Origin: Streptomyces violaceusniger Tu 4113
GTDB taxonomy: Bacteria; Actinomycetota; Actinomycetes; Streptomycetales; Streptomycetaceae
Assembly: GCF_000147815.2 (NCBI RefSeq)
Contig: NC_015957.1
Span: forward strand, 4,774,001-4,838,000
DNA length: 64,000 nucleotides
Reading direction: 5' to 3'
Position 1 is the first letter of the stretch, and each line of letters begins with the position of its first letter. Below, in pieces: positions 49,339 to 58,735 of the stretch. Both the position numbers and the translations under genes were made by a program. A model generated the notes under the pieces. The model ran no database searches, was not told where the DNA came from, and was given only the letters and a program-made list of their open reading frames with translations.

Positions 49339-51224
49339 ATGTGCAGCCCCCATCAGACCCATGAGCCGCAGCCCGGAACCCGCCGCCGTACCTTTCTGCG
49401 CACCACCGGACTCGCGGGCGCGGGCGTGGCCATGACCGGTCTGGAGGTGGCGCCGCCCGCCGCTGCCGCACCGGCCTCCGGCGCCACCGGCGCACCCGCC
49501 TGGCACCCCGACCCCGAAAGCCCCAGATTCACCCTCGCCGTCATGCCGGACACCCAGTACCTCTTCGACGGCGAGAGCATCCACCCTGCCCCGGTGGAGG
49601 CGTCCTTCCGCTATCTCCTCAACCACGCGCGCGAGGAGAACATCGTCTTCCTGTCCCACCTGGGCGACCTCACCGAGCATGGGAAGGTCACCGAATTCGG
49701 ACCGATCGGCCGGGCGTTCCGCCTCCTGGACGAGCGAGGCGCCGCCTACAGCGTGGTGGCCGGAAACCACGACCTCGACTCGTCCACCGACGACCAGCGG
49801 GGCCGCACGCCCTACCTGGACGCCTTCGGCCCCCGGCGGTTCCGCTCCTCGCCCTCGTTCCGCGGCGCCAGCCCGGACGGCTACAACACGTACCACACCT
49901 TCTCCGCCGCGGGCCGGGAGTGGCTGGTGCTCGCCCTGGACTGGCGCCCTTCCGCGAAGGGCATCGCCTGGGCCCGGGAGGTCATCGCGAAACACCCCAG
50001 GACTCCGGTCATCCTCACCACCCATGAGCTGGTCTACGCGGACCACGAGGGCGAGGAGGCGAGCTTCTCCGACCATGGACAGTGGCTGTGGGACGAACTG
50101 ATCGCCGACCACGACCAGATATTCCTGACCCTCAACGGCCACTACTGGCCGCCGGCCCGCACCATCCGCAAGAACACCGCGGGCCACGACGTCCATCTGC
50201 ACATCACCAACTACCAGGACCGCTACTACGGTGGCGCCGGGATGATCCGCCTCTACCAGTTCGACCTGGCCCGCCACACCATCGACGTCCGGACGCTCTC
50301 CCCGTGGATCCTGGACCGCGCCGATGACCACCTCAACGAGCTGGAGCGCGGCGAGATCGAACGCACCGGTCCCCAGGACTACTTCAGCGTCCCGATCGAC
50401 TTCGAGCAGCGCTTCGCCGGGTTCGCCCCGGTCGCGTCGCGGCCGGCCCGGCCCGCCTCCCGGCTGGTGATCCCCGGTACGGTGGCCTACTGGCGATTCG
50501 ATCAGGGCGGCCGGGACGGCGCGCCCGTCGAGGACGCCGTCCGGATCACCGATCACTCGGGCCGTGGCAACCACCTCACCAAGGTCACCGTCCCCGGCAG
50601 CCCCGCCGACGCCCTCACCTGGTCCGATGACCACCATCCTGACCAGCCGGGACACGGCAGCCTGCTCTTCCACGCGACAAGTCCCCGCTGCGCGGCGCCT
50701 ATCTGCGGACCGCCGACGGCGCCCCGTTGAACGGCGCTTCCTTCCGCTCCGGTTACACCGTCGAGGCGTTCCTCAAAATGCCCGCCGACTGGGACAGCGG
50801 ACGCAACGCCTGGTCCGCGCTGCTCAGCCGACGGGGCCGCAGCGGCGACGCCGGAAAGACCGGCGGTGACGCGGAGGAGCCGGTGGTCACCCTCTCGCTG
50901 TCCGACGGCCATGCGTTCCAGTGGGCCGTCTATCCGCTGAACCAGGACGGCGCGGTCACCAACTGGAGCCATGAGCTGCCGCTGAACACCTGGTGGCATG
51001 CGGCGGTGGTGAACGACGGACGACACACCACGCTGTATGTGAACGGCTGCCCGGTGGCGCGCAATCCCTCGACCCCGGCGACCGGTCTCACCACCCTCGG
51101 GCTGCCCTGGCTGCTGGGCGGCTATGAGTACGGCGGGAAGATCGACCAGATCATGCATGGCTGGATGGGCGACGTCCGCCTCGTGGACCGGGCCCTCCCG
51201 GTGCGCGACTTCATGTCCTCCTGA
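49339..51224 (+). pseudogene. Tat-exported metallophosphoesterase with LamG domain, frameshifted
   Basis: The gene starts at ATG 49339 (GGAG upstream) with a Tat signal (GTRRRTFLRTTGLAGAGVAMTG). The calcineurin-like phosphoesterase domain shows AVMPDTQYL, SHLGDLTEHG, VVAGNHDLDSS, TTHELVYAD and NGHYW metal sites. A LamG/concanavalin-like domain begins at TVAYWRFDQGG. At about 50674 the frame changes: the first frame runs into a meaningless tail and stops at 50730. DKSPLRGAYLRTADGAPLNG, then YTVEAFLKMPADW and the rest of the LamG domain continue in another frame to 51224. Restoring one base in CACGCGAC would join them into about 628 aa. It could be a real mutation or a sequencing error. The protein would act outside the cell. 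Confidence 0.8.
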
Positions 51225-51447
51225 TCAAGGGCTCCGGGGGCTCCAGCGGCCCGCCCGGGCCTTCCTGGAGTCCCCCGGAGCCCCGCACCTCGAGCACCCC
51301 GATGGCCCTGACGGCCGGCATCGGCGAGGTGTCCACCCAGGCCATCATCGGCCGGAGCCGCTCACGGCTGCGGACCACCTTCACCCCGCCCCCGTAGAGG
51401 TGGAAGAGGGCGAGCAGACCGGCGACGATCCCATAGGCGACGTTCAC
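51211..51447 (-). pseudogene. truncated DoxX-like membrane protein gene
   Basis: The frame MNVAYGIVAGLLALFHLYGG, then VKVVRSRERLRPMMAWVDTSPMPAVRAIGVLEV matches the first 55 residues of small DoxX-family proteins, which normally continue with three more membrane helices. Here the sequence turns into Gly/Pro-rich RGSGGLQEGPGG and stops at 51211, and no downstream continuation is found because the phosphoesterase gene's 3' end follows. ATG 51447 overlaps the cupin stop by 4 nt, so the gene was once part of a cupin-DoxX operon. Confidence 0.65.
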
Positions 51448-51929
51448 GATGCCGACTCCGTCTTCTGATCGAAGTCGGTGGCGGGCTCGGTGGCGTAACG
51501 GCGCATCACCTGGATGTTCGCCTGCGGGGTCAGCGCCTGGCCGCCGGCGATCATGTCCCGCAGGTCCCGGAAGTACCGCACATACAGGTCTGGTGTGAAC
51601 GTGCTGAGCATGACGGCCGGTTGGTCGGTCATGTTGGCAAAGGTGTGCGGGGCACCGGGCGGGACCATCACGAGCGTGCCCGCGGCCGCGTCGTAGTCCT
51701 GTTCTCCGACCGTGAACCGCACCGTACCGGAGATGACGTAGAAACCCTCGTCGTGCTCGGCGTGGCGGTGCTGCGGGGGTCCGGGGGTGTGCGGCGCGAG
51801 GACGGATTCGGCGATCCCGAGCCGGTGCCCGGTGTTGCCGCCGTCCTCGAGGATGCGCAGTCGCGTGGTGCCCAGGACGATCGTCTCGCCGTCGCCCGGG
51901 CCGACCACCGATACGGCGGGGTCGGTCAT
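51444..51929 (-). CDS. cupin-domain protein
   Basis: A 161-aa single cupin barrel. The first motif is PPQHRHAEHDEGFYVISGTV (His/His/Glu metal ligands) and the second VPPGAPHTFANMTDQPAVML with the last His. A C-terminal helix, RYFRDLRDMIAGGQALTP, completes the fold. ATG 51929 is chosen; GTG 51959 would add ten residues and is also possible, as neither has a strong ribosome-binding site. It is divergent from the LysR-type regulator gene and overlaps the truncated DoxX gene. LysR proteins commonly control such a divergent neighbour. The enzymatic activity is unknown. Confidence 0.85.
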   Translation of the reverse strand: MTDPAVSVVGPGDGETIVLGTTRLRILEDGGNTGHRLGIAESVLAPHTPGPPQHRHAEHDEGFYVISGTVRFTVGEQDYDAAAGTLVMVPPGAPHTFANMTDQPAVMLSTFTPDLYVRYFRDLRDMIAGGQALTPQANIQVMRRYATEPATDFDQKTESAS

Positions 51930-52039
51930 CGGCTCGCTGGTCTTCGGTTCATCAGTCACGCGTCGATTCCAGTGCCCGGACGCGGCGACTGTCCAAGACC
52001 CATGCTGTGCTGTCGATACCGCATGGGTATCGTTCCACC

Positions 52040-52891
52040 ATGGAGCTACGGACACTGCGCTATTTCGTGGCGGTCGCCGAGGAACTCCACTTCGGCCGGG
52101 CGGCCATCCGGCTGCATATGAGCCAGCCGCCACTGAGCCGGGCGATCAAGCAGTTGGAGACCGAGCTCGGTGCCGCGCTGCTTCGCCGATCGTCCGTCGG
52201 TGTCGCGCTCACTCCGGTGGGGGCGGTGCTGCTGGATGAGGCGCGCGCCCTGCTCGACCAGGCCGACCGGGTACGCGTGCGCGTGGCCGCAGCGGCCGGC
52301 GCCGCCACCCTCACCGTGGGCCTCCTGGGCGACAGCGCCGACCCGGGCGCGGCCCGGCTGGCCGCCGCCTACAACCGGCGGCACCCGGGCGTCGAGGTCC
52401 ATATCCGCGAGACCGACCTGACCGATCCCACCTGCGGGCTGCACGCCGGACTGGTCGACATCGCCCTGACCCGCGGGCCGTTCGACGAGACCGGCCTGGC
52501 CGTGCACGAGTTGCGCACCGACCCGGTGGGTGCGCTGCTGCGCACCGACGATCCGCTGGCCCGCCACGACAGTCTGAAACTGGCCGACCTCGCCGACCGC
52601 CGCTGGTTCCGGTTCCCGGCGGGCACCGACCCGCTCTGGCAGTCGTACTGGAACGGAGGGGAACCCCGCGTGGGCCCGGTGGTGCGCGCCGTCCAGGAAT
52701 GCCTGCAGGCCGTTCTGTGGAACGGCACGGTCGGCATGACCCTCGTGGACCATCAACCGGCGGCGGGGCTCGCCGTGGTGCCGCTGACCGACATGCCGCC
52801 GAGCCGGGTGGTGGCGGCGTGGAACGAGGACGACACGAATCCACTGATCCGCTCCTTCGTCCAGATCGCCATCGCCGCCTACCGCGACTGA
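52040..52891 (+). CDS. LysR family transcriptional regulator
   Basis: A 283-aa regulator. The N-terminal HTH (MELRTLRYFVAVAEELHFGRAAIRLHMSQPPLSRAIKQLETELGAALLRR) is canonical LysR, followed by the periplasmic-binding-like effector domain starting at LTVGLLGDSADPGAARLAAAYNRRHPGVEV. ATG 52040 is the usual family start. It is divergent from the cupin gene (about 110 bp between starts), its likely target. The 3' end converges on the GH36 gene with a short 47-bp gap. Confidence 0.93.
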   Translation: MELRTLRYFVAVAEELHFGRAAIRLHMSQPPLSRAIKQLETELGAALLRRSSVGVALTPVGAVLLDEARALLDQADRVRVRVAAAAGAATLTVGLLGDSADPGAARLAAAYNRRHPGVEVHIRETDLTDPTCGLHAGLVDIALTRGPFDETGLAVHELRTDPVGALLRTDDPLARHDSLKLADLADRRWFRFPAGTDPLWQSYWNGGEPRVGPVVRAVQECLQAVLWNGTVGMTLVDHQPAAGLAVVPLTDMPPSRVVAAWNEDDTNPLIRSFVQIAIAAYRD

Positions 52892-52938
52892 GCCCCCGGC
52901 GGGTCACCGACTACGGCCGGTGCGACACGCCGGCGGTG

Positions 52939-55074
52939 TCAGTCATCGTCCTGCTCCACCCTGACCAGGTGTAGGGCTGTGCTGGCCCAGTCGCCGGGCC
53001 GGAGGTCCGGGTGGAATCCGTACTCGGCGAGCACGGTGGCATGGTGCACCTCACCGGTGCGGGTGTCGCGGTAGCGGGCGCCGGGGGTGAGGCCGCGCAG
53101 CCGTACCGGCAGCCGCGGGACTCCGTGGCGCGGGCCGCGCTGCCAGGCCAGTACCAGGGTCTCGGCGGCGTCCTCGGCGGCGTACTGCACCACCGTCGGC
53201 AGCTCGCCGTGCGGCCCGGACAGCCGGTACAGGGCGCCGTGCTGGACCAGGTGGCGCACCCGCTTGTACTCGGCCACCAGCTCGGCGCCCTCGGCGAGTT
53301 CCGCCTCGGACCAGCGGGCCAGATCGCCGCCGATGCCCAGCAGCCCGCACATCGCCACGTGGAAGCGGAACCGCAACGGCACGGTGCGGGAGGTGAGTTG
53401 ATGGGGTACGTCGGTCACCCACGCGGACATCGTGCGCGCCGGGTGGAGCTGACCGAAGCCGTGCTGGATGACCAGGCGGTCGACCGCATCGGTGTTGTCC
53501 GACACCCACGCCTGGTCGGTGCGGGTGAGGATGCCGAGGTCCACGCGTCCGCCACCGCCGCTGCAGGTCTCGATGCGCAGCCCGGCATGGTCGGCCCGCA
53601 GCCGGTCGAGGACGCCGTACAGATTGGCCACATAGCCCGTCCACAGCCGGTCGTGGCCGTCCGGTGGGCCGGGCCAGCCGGCCTCGCTGAAGGCGCGGTT
53701 CATGTCCCACTTGAGGAAGTCGATGCCGTGGTCCGTGACCAGCCGGGTCAGCCAGCCGTACGCCCAGTCGGCGACATCGTCGCGGGCGAAGTTCAGGACG
53801 AGCTGGTTGCGCAGCTCGCTGCGGGCCCGGCCGGGGGTGTGCAGGACCCAGTCCGGGTGCGCGCGGTAGAGGTCGCTGTCGGGATTGACCATCTCCGGCT
53901 CCACCCAGATGCCGAAGCGCATGCCCAGGCGGTGCACCGTGTCGGCCAGGGGGCCCAGGCCCTCGGGGAAGCGGTCCTGGGCGGGGGTCCAGTCGCCGAG
54001 CCCCGCGTGGTCGCTGCGCCGGGCCCCGAACCAGCCGTCGTCGACGACGTACAGCTCCACGCCCAGGGCGGCGGCCCGCTCGGCCAGCGCCTTCTGGTTC
54101 GCCTCGTCCACGTCGAAGCCGGTGGCCTCCCAGGAGTTGTAGAGCACCGGCGCCACCTCATGCCCGTGCGGCAGGACGTGGCGCAGTGTGTACGCGTGCC
54201 AGGCCCGGCTCGCCGCGCCGAACCCGCCGTCCGTGAACAGCCCGGCGAACACGGGGGTGGCGAATTCCTCGCCCGGCGCGAGCGGCACGCAGGTGCCCTC
54301 GTGGCCGGCGCCGCCGGAGAACCCGGCGCGTCCGTCCGGTGTGCGCTGAACGGTGATGCGCCAACTCCCGCTCCAGGCCAGGGCCGCGCCGAACACCCGG
54401 CCGTACTCCTCGGTGGCGTCGCCCGCGTCCACCATCACCCAGGGAGCGGCGTGGTGGCTGGTGATGCCACGCCGGCTGGTCAGCGCGGTCTCCCCGTACG
54501 GCAGGTGTTCGCGGCGCAGTTGGCTCTCCGCGGACCACTGGCCGGTGACATGACTGAGCCGGTAGTCGGCCGTCGCCGGCAGGGACCAGGCGGCCGAGTC
54601 GGCCCGCATCAGGCTGAGCTGCTGGTCCCCGTCGTTGCTCAGCACCGTCCAGCGCTCGATGACATCCGTGTCGTCCCGAACCCTGTAGTACAGGGCGACG
54701 CGCAGCGGGTAGTGGCGGTCGCGGAATTCCAGCGAGAGTTCGCGGACGCCGTCGGACGGCGTGCGGACGCGGTGTCCGGTCGGCTGCCACTCGAAGGCGC
54801 GGGAGCCGTCCGCGTAGCGGACCTGGAGGGAGGGCGTGCCGTAGCGGGTGCCGCCGTCGACCGGCAGTTCCTCGCCCACCGCGGGCCGTCCCTCGAAGCT
54901 GCTCGCCGCCTCCCCGGCGGGCACGACCAGCTCCTCCGCCTCCCGCAGCCTTAGCCGCGGCCCCCATGCGAGGTGGCAGGGCGCGCCCGTTTCGTCGATA
55001 CGCAGGGCGTATGACGTACGGGGAGTGGTCAGCAGCCAGACCCCGGTGTCCGGGGCACGGGAGATCGTCGGCAT
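52939..55074 (-). CDS. GH36 alpha-galactosidase (cytoplasmic)
   Basis: A 711-aa enzyme without a signal peptide, of normal GH36 length. N-terminal beta-supersandwich, then the barrel with LYNSWEATGFDVDEANQ, LYVVDDGWFGARRSDHAGLGDW and FGIWVEPEMVNPDSDLY. HGIDFLKWDMNR carries the nucleophile (about Asp457) and VSDNTDAVDR the acid/base (about Asp526). It hydrolyses alpha-1,6-galactosides such as melibiose and raffinose after uptake. It is divergent from the ROK regulator gene across 230 bp; TTGACA on the minus strand (55193-55188) may be its -35. It complements the secreted GH27 enzyme. Confidence 0.93.
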   Translation of the reverse strand: MPTISRAPDTGVWLLTTPRTSYALRIDETGAPCHLAWGPRLRLREAEELVVPAGEAASSFEGRPAVGEELPVDGGTRYGTPSLQVRYADGSRAFEWQPTGHRVRTPSDGVRELSLEFRDRHYPLRVALYYRVRDDTDVIERWTVLSNDGDQQLSLMRADSAAWSLPATADYRLSHVTGQWSAESQLRREHLPYGETALTSRRGITSHHAAPWVMVDAGDATEEYGRVFGAALAWSGSWRITVQRTPDGRAGFSGGAGHEGTCVPLAPGEEFATPVFAGLFTDGGFGAASRAWHAYTLRHVLPHGHEVAPVLYNSWEATGFDVDEANQKALAERAAALGVELYVVDDGWFGARRSDHAGLGDWTPAQDRFPEGLGPLADTVHRLGMRFGIWVEPEMVNPDSDLYRAHPDWVLHTPGRARSELRNQLVLNFARDDVADWAYGWLTRLVTDHGIDFLKWDMNRAFSEAGWPGPPDGHDRLWTGYVANLYGVLDRLRADHAGLRIETCSGGGGRVDLGILTRTDQAWVSDNTDAVDRLVIQHGFGQLHPARTMSAWVTDVPHQLTSRTVPLRFRFHVAMCGLLGIGGDLARWSEAELAEGAELVAEYKRVRHLVQHGALYRLSGPHGELPTVVQYAAEDAAETLVLAWQRGPRHGVPRLPVRLRGLTPGARYRDTRTGEVHHATVLAEYGFHPDLRPGDWASTALHLVRVEQDDD

Positions 55075-55268
55075 CGGGCCTCACGTTCGGGAGACGACGG
55101 GGGAGCGGCGGGTGCCGCCCGCGGATGCGAAGCGCTCGGTGAGTGCGATGAGGATCGCCCCGTAAGCCAACGAGACCTTCGATCGCATGTCAACACCCCG
55201 TGTGTGGCTGGCTTTGGAGCCGAGATCGGGGCTCACAGGCAATCCTCAGGAGATTCCTGCTTCTTTCA

Positions 55269-55304
55269 TTGACAGCGGAAAATAAGGAGCCTAGGTTCCC
55301 GGCC
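55269..55304 (+). promoter_or_regulatory. leaderless promoter of the ROK regulator
   Basis: TTGACA (55269-55274) and TAGGTT (55292-55297) are separated by 17 nt, and the -10 ends 7 nt before ATG 55305, so the mRNA should start at the initiator. The AAGGAG at 55284-55289 then lies inside the promoter and is not a ribosome-binding site. Confidence 0.65.
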
Positions 55305-56528
55305 ATGTCCTCGCCCCCTGCCGTCGAGTCGTTCCCCGCGAACACGTCGGCCGCCGCGCAGATCTTCACCACGGTCCTGTCCCAGGGCCCTCTCACCCGT
55401 ATGGAAGTGGCCCGGCGGGCGGGGCTGTCGGCCGCTGCCGTCACCAAGGCGGTCCGTCCCCTGATCGAGGCCGGCTACCTGGTGGAGGACGTGGACGAGG
55501 ACGCGCGCCCGGCGCTCGGGCGGCCCGCGAACCTGGTGCGGGTGGACGGCGGCCGGGCGCTGTTCATCGGGGTCAAGGTGACCGGAGACAAGCTCATCGG
55601 TGTGCTCACCGACCTGTGCTGCCGGATCCTGGTCGCCCGGCACATCCCCCTCGCCGCCCGGGACCCCAAGGCGGTGCTGGGGTCGGCCACCGAACTCGTA
55701 CGGGAGCTGCTCATCGAGGCGGACGGCCTCGGCGTGCGCGTCGCGGGTCTGGGCATGGCCGTCTCCGGCGATGTGGACCGGGCCGAGGGCGTCGTGCGCT
55801 ACTCGCCCTTCCTGGAATGGCGCGATGTGCCGCTCGCCGAACTCGTCGCCATGACCACGGGGCTGCCGGTGACCGTCGACAACGACGTGCGCGCGCTGAC
55901 CGTGGCCGAGCAGTGGTTCGGGGCGGGCGTGGGACTGTCCGGCTTCGCCGTCGTGACGGTCGGCGCGGGCATCGGCTGCGGCCTCGTGGTCCACGGCAGA
56001 GTGGTCGCCGGCGCCCACGGTGTGGCCGGCGAGATCGGACACGTCACCGTCGACCCGGCGGGCCCCCACTGCCACTGCGGCAACCGTGGCTGTCTGGAGG
56101 CCATCGCGAGCGACGACGCCATCGTCCGTCAGATGCGCGCGGCCACGGGGGTCCAGGTGGCCGACGCGGTCCAAGCCGCCGGACTGGCCCACGACGGTGT
56201 CGCCGGGGCGCGGGAGATCTACGCACGGGCGGGCGACGCCATCGGCCGTGGCATCGCCACCGTGGCCAATCTGCTCGGCCCCGAACGCGTGATCATCTCC
56301 GGTGAGGGCCTGGCCGCCTACGACCTGTTCGCCGACCACATCCGTGCCGCCTTCGCCGCGGCGGCCTTCGGCTCCGCGGCGCAGTGCGATGTGCGGACCC
56401 GGCCGCTGCCCTTCGACGAATGGGCCCGCGGCGCCGCGGCCACCGCCATCCAGTCCTTCATCCGGTCGGACCCGAACCAGCACAACAACCAGCGCATACG
56501 AGGAGCAGCCATGACGCAGCACGCCTGA
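55305..56528 (+). CDS. ROK family transcriptional repressor
   Basis: A 407-aa repressor. A winged HTH (GPLTRMEVARRAGLSAAAVTKAVRPLIEAGYLVED) precedes the ROK kinase-like domain with GLGMAVSGDVDRAEG, VDNDVRALTVAEQWFGAG and GAGIGCGLVVHGRVVAGAHGVAGEIGH. The zinc motif is GPHCHCGNRGCLEAIAS (CxCGxxGCxE). ATG 55305 fits the leaderless promoter. It lies between the GH36 and GH27/GH95/SGNH genes and most likely represses both sides until a sugar such as galactose, melibiose or fucose binds. Since members may be kinases or regulators, the HTH decides for regulator. Confidence 0.93.
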   Translation: MSSPPAVESFPANTSAAAQIFTTVLSQGPLTRMEVARRAGLSAAAVTKAVRPLIEAGYLVEDVDEDARPALGRPANLVRVDGGRALFIGVKVTGDKLIGVLTDLCCRILVARHIPLAARDPKAVLGSATELVRELLIEADGLGVRVAGLGMAVSGDVDRAEGVVRYSPFLEWRDVPLAELVAMTTGLPVTVDNDVRALTVAEQWFGAGVGLSGFAVVTVGAGIGCGLVVHGRVVAGAHGVAGEIGHVTVDPAGPHCHCGNRGCLEAIASDDAIVRQMRAATGVQVADAVQAAGLAHDGVAGAREIYARAGDAIGRGIATVANLLGPERVIISGEGLAAYDLFADHIRAAFAAAAFGSAAQCDVRTRPLPFDEWARGAAATAIQSFIRSDPNQHNNQRIRGAAMTQHA

Positions 56529-56846
56529 ACCGCACCGAGAAACACCGTGCACTCCGCGACCCGCTCCCGCTGCCGTCGCGGACGCGGCGACCGCCTCTCC
56601 CTCGCGGTCGTCATCACCGCCGCTGATCGCCCCGCCCGTCTTCGTCCGGCTGCCCGTCCCCGCCCCGATCGCGCCGTCGTTCCCCGAACGGCCGCGAGCC
56701 CCACCATGTCGCCTGCCCCGGCGCCCGTTCATCGGCGCACTCACCCTCGGTTCGGGCAGGGCCGAGCCCTCGCCGCAGTATCCCCGAACCCCGCCGCGTC
56801 TCCCCGCCACCCCTTCCCCGTTCCACACCTCCAGGAGGTAGGACCC
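56529..56846. other. intergenic region before the GH27 gene
   Basis: 318 bp of GC-rich, Pro/Arg-biased sequence that remains open in the GH27 frame but lacks coding character and starts. No clear promoter or palindrome stands out apart from the AGGAGG ribosome-binding site (56833-56838) of the next gene. Confidence 0.5.
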
Positions 56847-58676
56847 ATGCGGTCATCCTCGTACGCCCTCATGCCCGTACACGGTCTGAGAACCATCGTC
56901 GTCATGGCCCTCGCCGCGGGCTTCGCCACCGCCGTCCCCGCGGCGCAGGCACAGCCCGACGACAACAAGGCCACCCCGGCATCCTCGGCGGACCCGGGCG
57001 CTGTCGCCGCCAAGCCCTATATGGGCTGGACCAGTTGGAGCATGCAGTCATCGAAGTACCCGGGCCTCAACCCGAACGGCGACTACAGCTACCTCACCGA
57101 GGCGAACGTCCTCAAGCAGACCGACGCCATGGCCGCCAAGCTGAAGAAGTACGGCTACGAGTACGTCAACATCGACGCGGGCTGGTGGCGCAACTACGCG
57201 TGGACGCCCGAGTTCGACGAGTACGGCCGGCAGAAGGCCGATCCGGTGCGCTTCCCCAGCGGCATGAAGTCGGTCGCCGACCATATCCACTCCAAGGGTC
57301 TCAAGGCCGGTATCTACCTGCCCGTCGGCCTGGAGAAGGAGGCGTACGGCGGGGGCAAGGTGCCGATCTGGAAGGCCGAGGGCTGCACCACCGCCGACAT
57401 CGTCTACGACGACCTGCGCACCACCAATGGCTGGGACAGTGCGTACAAGATTGATTTCTCCAATCCGTGCGCACAGAAGTACATCGACTCCCAGGCGCGG
57501 CTGTTCGCAGACTGGGGCTATGACTTCCTCAAGCTCGACGGTGTGGGCCCGGGCTCTTTCAAGAGTGGCGACAACTACAACAACGTCGCCGACGTGGCCG
57601 CCTGGCAGAAGGCGATCGCCGCCACCGGCCGTCCGATCCACCTGGAGCTGTCCTGGTCCCTGGACATCGGACACGCCGCCGACTGGAAGAAGTACTCCAA
57701 CGGCTGGCGCATCGACACCGACGTCGAGTGCTACTGCAACACGCTCGTGAGCTGGGAAAACTCCGTGGACGACCGGTGGAGTGACGCCCCTGCCTGGGCC
57801 GGGCACGCAGCCCCCGGTGGCTGGAACGACCTCGACTCCCTCGACGTGGGCAACGGCGAGATGGACGGCCTGACCAAGGCCGAGCGGCAGAGCTACGCCA
57901 CGTTGTGGGCCATCGCCAAGTCGCCGCTCTACACCGGCGACGACCTGACCAGGCTGGACTCCTACGGCCTGTCCCTGCTGACCAACCGCGAGGTCATCGC
58001 CGTCAACCAGGGCGGCGACGCGCCCGCGAAGCCGGTCACACCGTCCGACCCACAGCAGGTGTGGGCCGCGAAGAACCACGACGGCACCTACACGGTCGCC
58101 CTCTTCAACCTCGCCGGCAAACCGGCCTCGGTGACCGCCGACTGGTCGACGCTCGGCTTCACCGGCAAGGCCGCGGTCCGGGATCTGTGGAACCACGAGA
58201 GCCTCGGCAGTCACAAGGACAGGATCACCCAGGCCCTGCCCGCCCACGGCTCCCGCCTCTTCACGGTCACCCCGCGCGGCGACGCGCTCACCTGGACCGC
58301 CATCGAGGCCGAGTCGTCCGCGAACACCCTCAGCGGCAACGCCTCCGTCGCCGACTGCCCGGCCTGCTCCGACGGCCACAAGGTCGGCAACCTCTATACC
58401 GGCGGCAAGCTGACCCTCAACAACGTCGTCGTCGACAAGGCCGGCACCTACCAGATCAAGGTCGCCTACATCAGCGGTGACGCCCGCTCCGTCGCCGTCT
58501 CGGCCAACGGGGGCGGCGCCACGAGCCACGCCTTCCCCTCGACCGGCGACTGGTCCACCGTCAGCAGTGTCCACGTACCGGTGGCGCTCAAGGCCGGCTC
58601 CAACACCGTCACCTTCGACAGCGGTTCCGGCTACGCGCCGGACATCGACCGGATCGACGTACCGAAGTCCTTCTGA
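56847..58676 (+). CDS. secreted GH27 alpha-galactosidase with C-terminal carbohydrate-binding domain
   Basis: A 609-aa protein. Sec signal: TIVVMALAAGFATAVPAAQA. GH27 barrel: KPYMGWTSWSMQSS, GYEYVNIDAGWW, FPSGMKSVADHIHSKGLKAGIYLP, YDFLKLDGVGPG with nucleophile Asp231 and WRIDTDVEC with acid/base Asp292, then GGWNDLDSLDVGNG. A beta-sandwich domain follows, and residues about 485-609 (TWTAIEAESSANTLSG...VVVDKAGTYQIKVAYISG) form a CBM35/CBM6-like module that would anchor it to polysaccharide. Strong AGGAGG before ATG 56847. It removes alpha-galactosyl side groups outside the cell and heads a probable operon with GH95 and SGNH genes. Confidence 0.93.
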   Translation: MRSSSYALMPVHGLRTIVVMALAAGFATAVPAAQAQPDDNKATPASSADPGAVAAKPYMGWTSWSMQSSKYPGLNPNGDYSYLTEANVLKQTDAMAAKLKKYGYEYVNIDAGWWRNYAWTPEFDEYGRQKADPVRFPSGMKSVADHIHSKGLKAGIYLPVGLEKEAYGGGKVPIWKAEGCTTADIVYDDLRTTNGWDSAYKIDFSNPCAQKYIDSQARLFADWGYDFLKLDGVGPGSFKSGDNYNNVADVAAWQKAIAATGRPIHLELSWSLDIGHAADWKKYSNGWRIDTDVECYCNTLVSWENSVDDRWSDAPAWAGHAAPGGWNDLDSLDVGNGEMDGLTKAERQSYATLWAIAKSPLYTGDDLTRLDSYGLSLLTNREVIAVNQGGDAPAKPVTPSDPQQVWAAKNHDGTYTVALFNLAGKPASVTADWSTLGFTGKAAVRDLWNHESLGSHKDRITQALPAHGSRLFTVTPRGDALTWTAIEAESSANTLSGNASVADCPACSDGHKVGNLYTGGKLTLNNVVVDKAGTYQIKVAYISGDARSVAVSANGGGATSHAFPSTGDWSTVSSVHVPVALKAGSNTVTFDSGSGYAPDIDRIDVPKSF

Positions 58677-58680
58677 ACCC

Positions 58681-58706
58681 CGGGGGCCCGGCCCCGGCCG
58701 GGCTCC
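58681..58706 (+). other. GC-rich hairpin between the GH27 and GH95 genes
   Basis: GGGGGCCCGGC and GCCGGGCTCCC can pair with one mismatch across a short loop just after the GH27 stop. It may be a processing or attenuation element, or a weak terminator, within the operon. Confidence 0.35.
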
Positions 58707-58735
58707 CGTGCCGATCTCAGACGCCTGGAGCCGCC

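Noticed and set aside
50600..50730. Programmed frameshift in the phosphoesterase-LamG gene
   Set aside because: No slippery heptamer or downstream structure is evident at CACGCGAC; a single-base loss is simpler.
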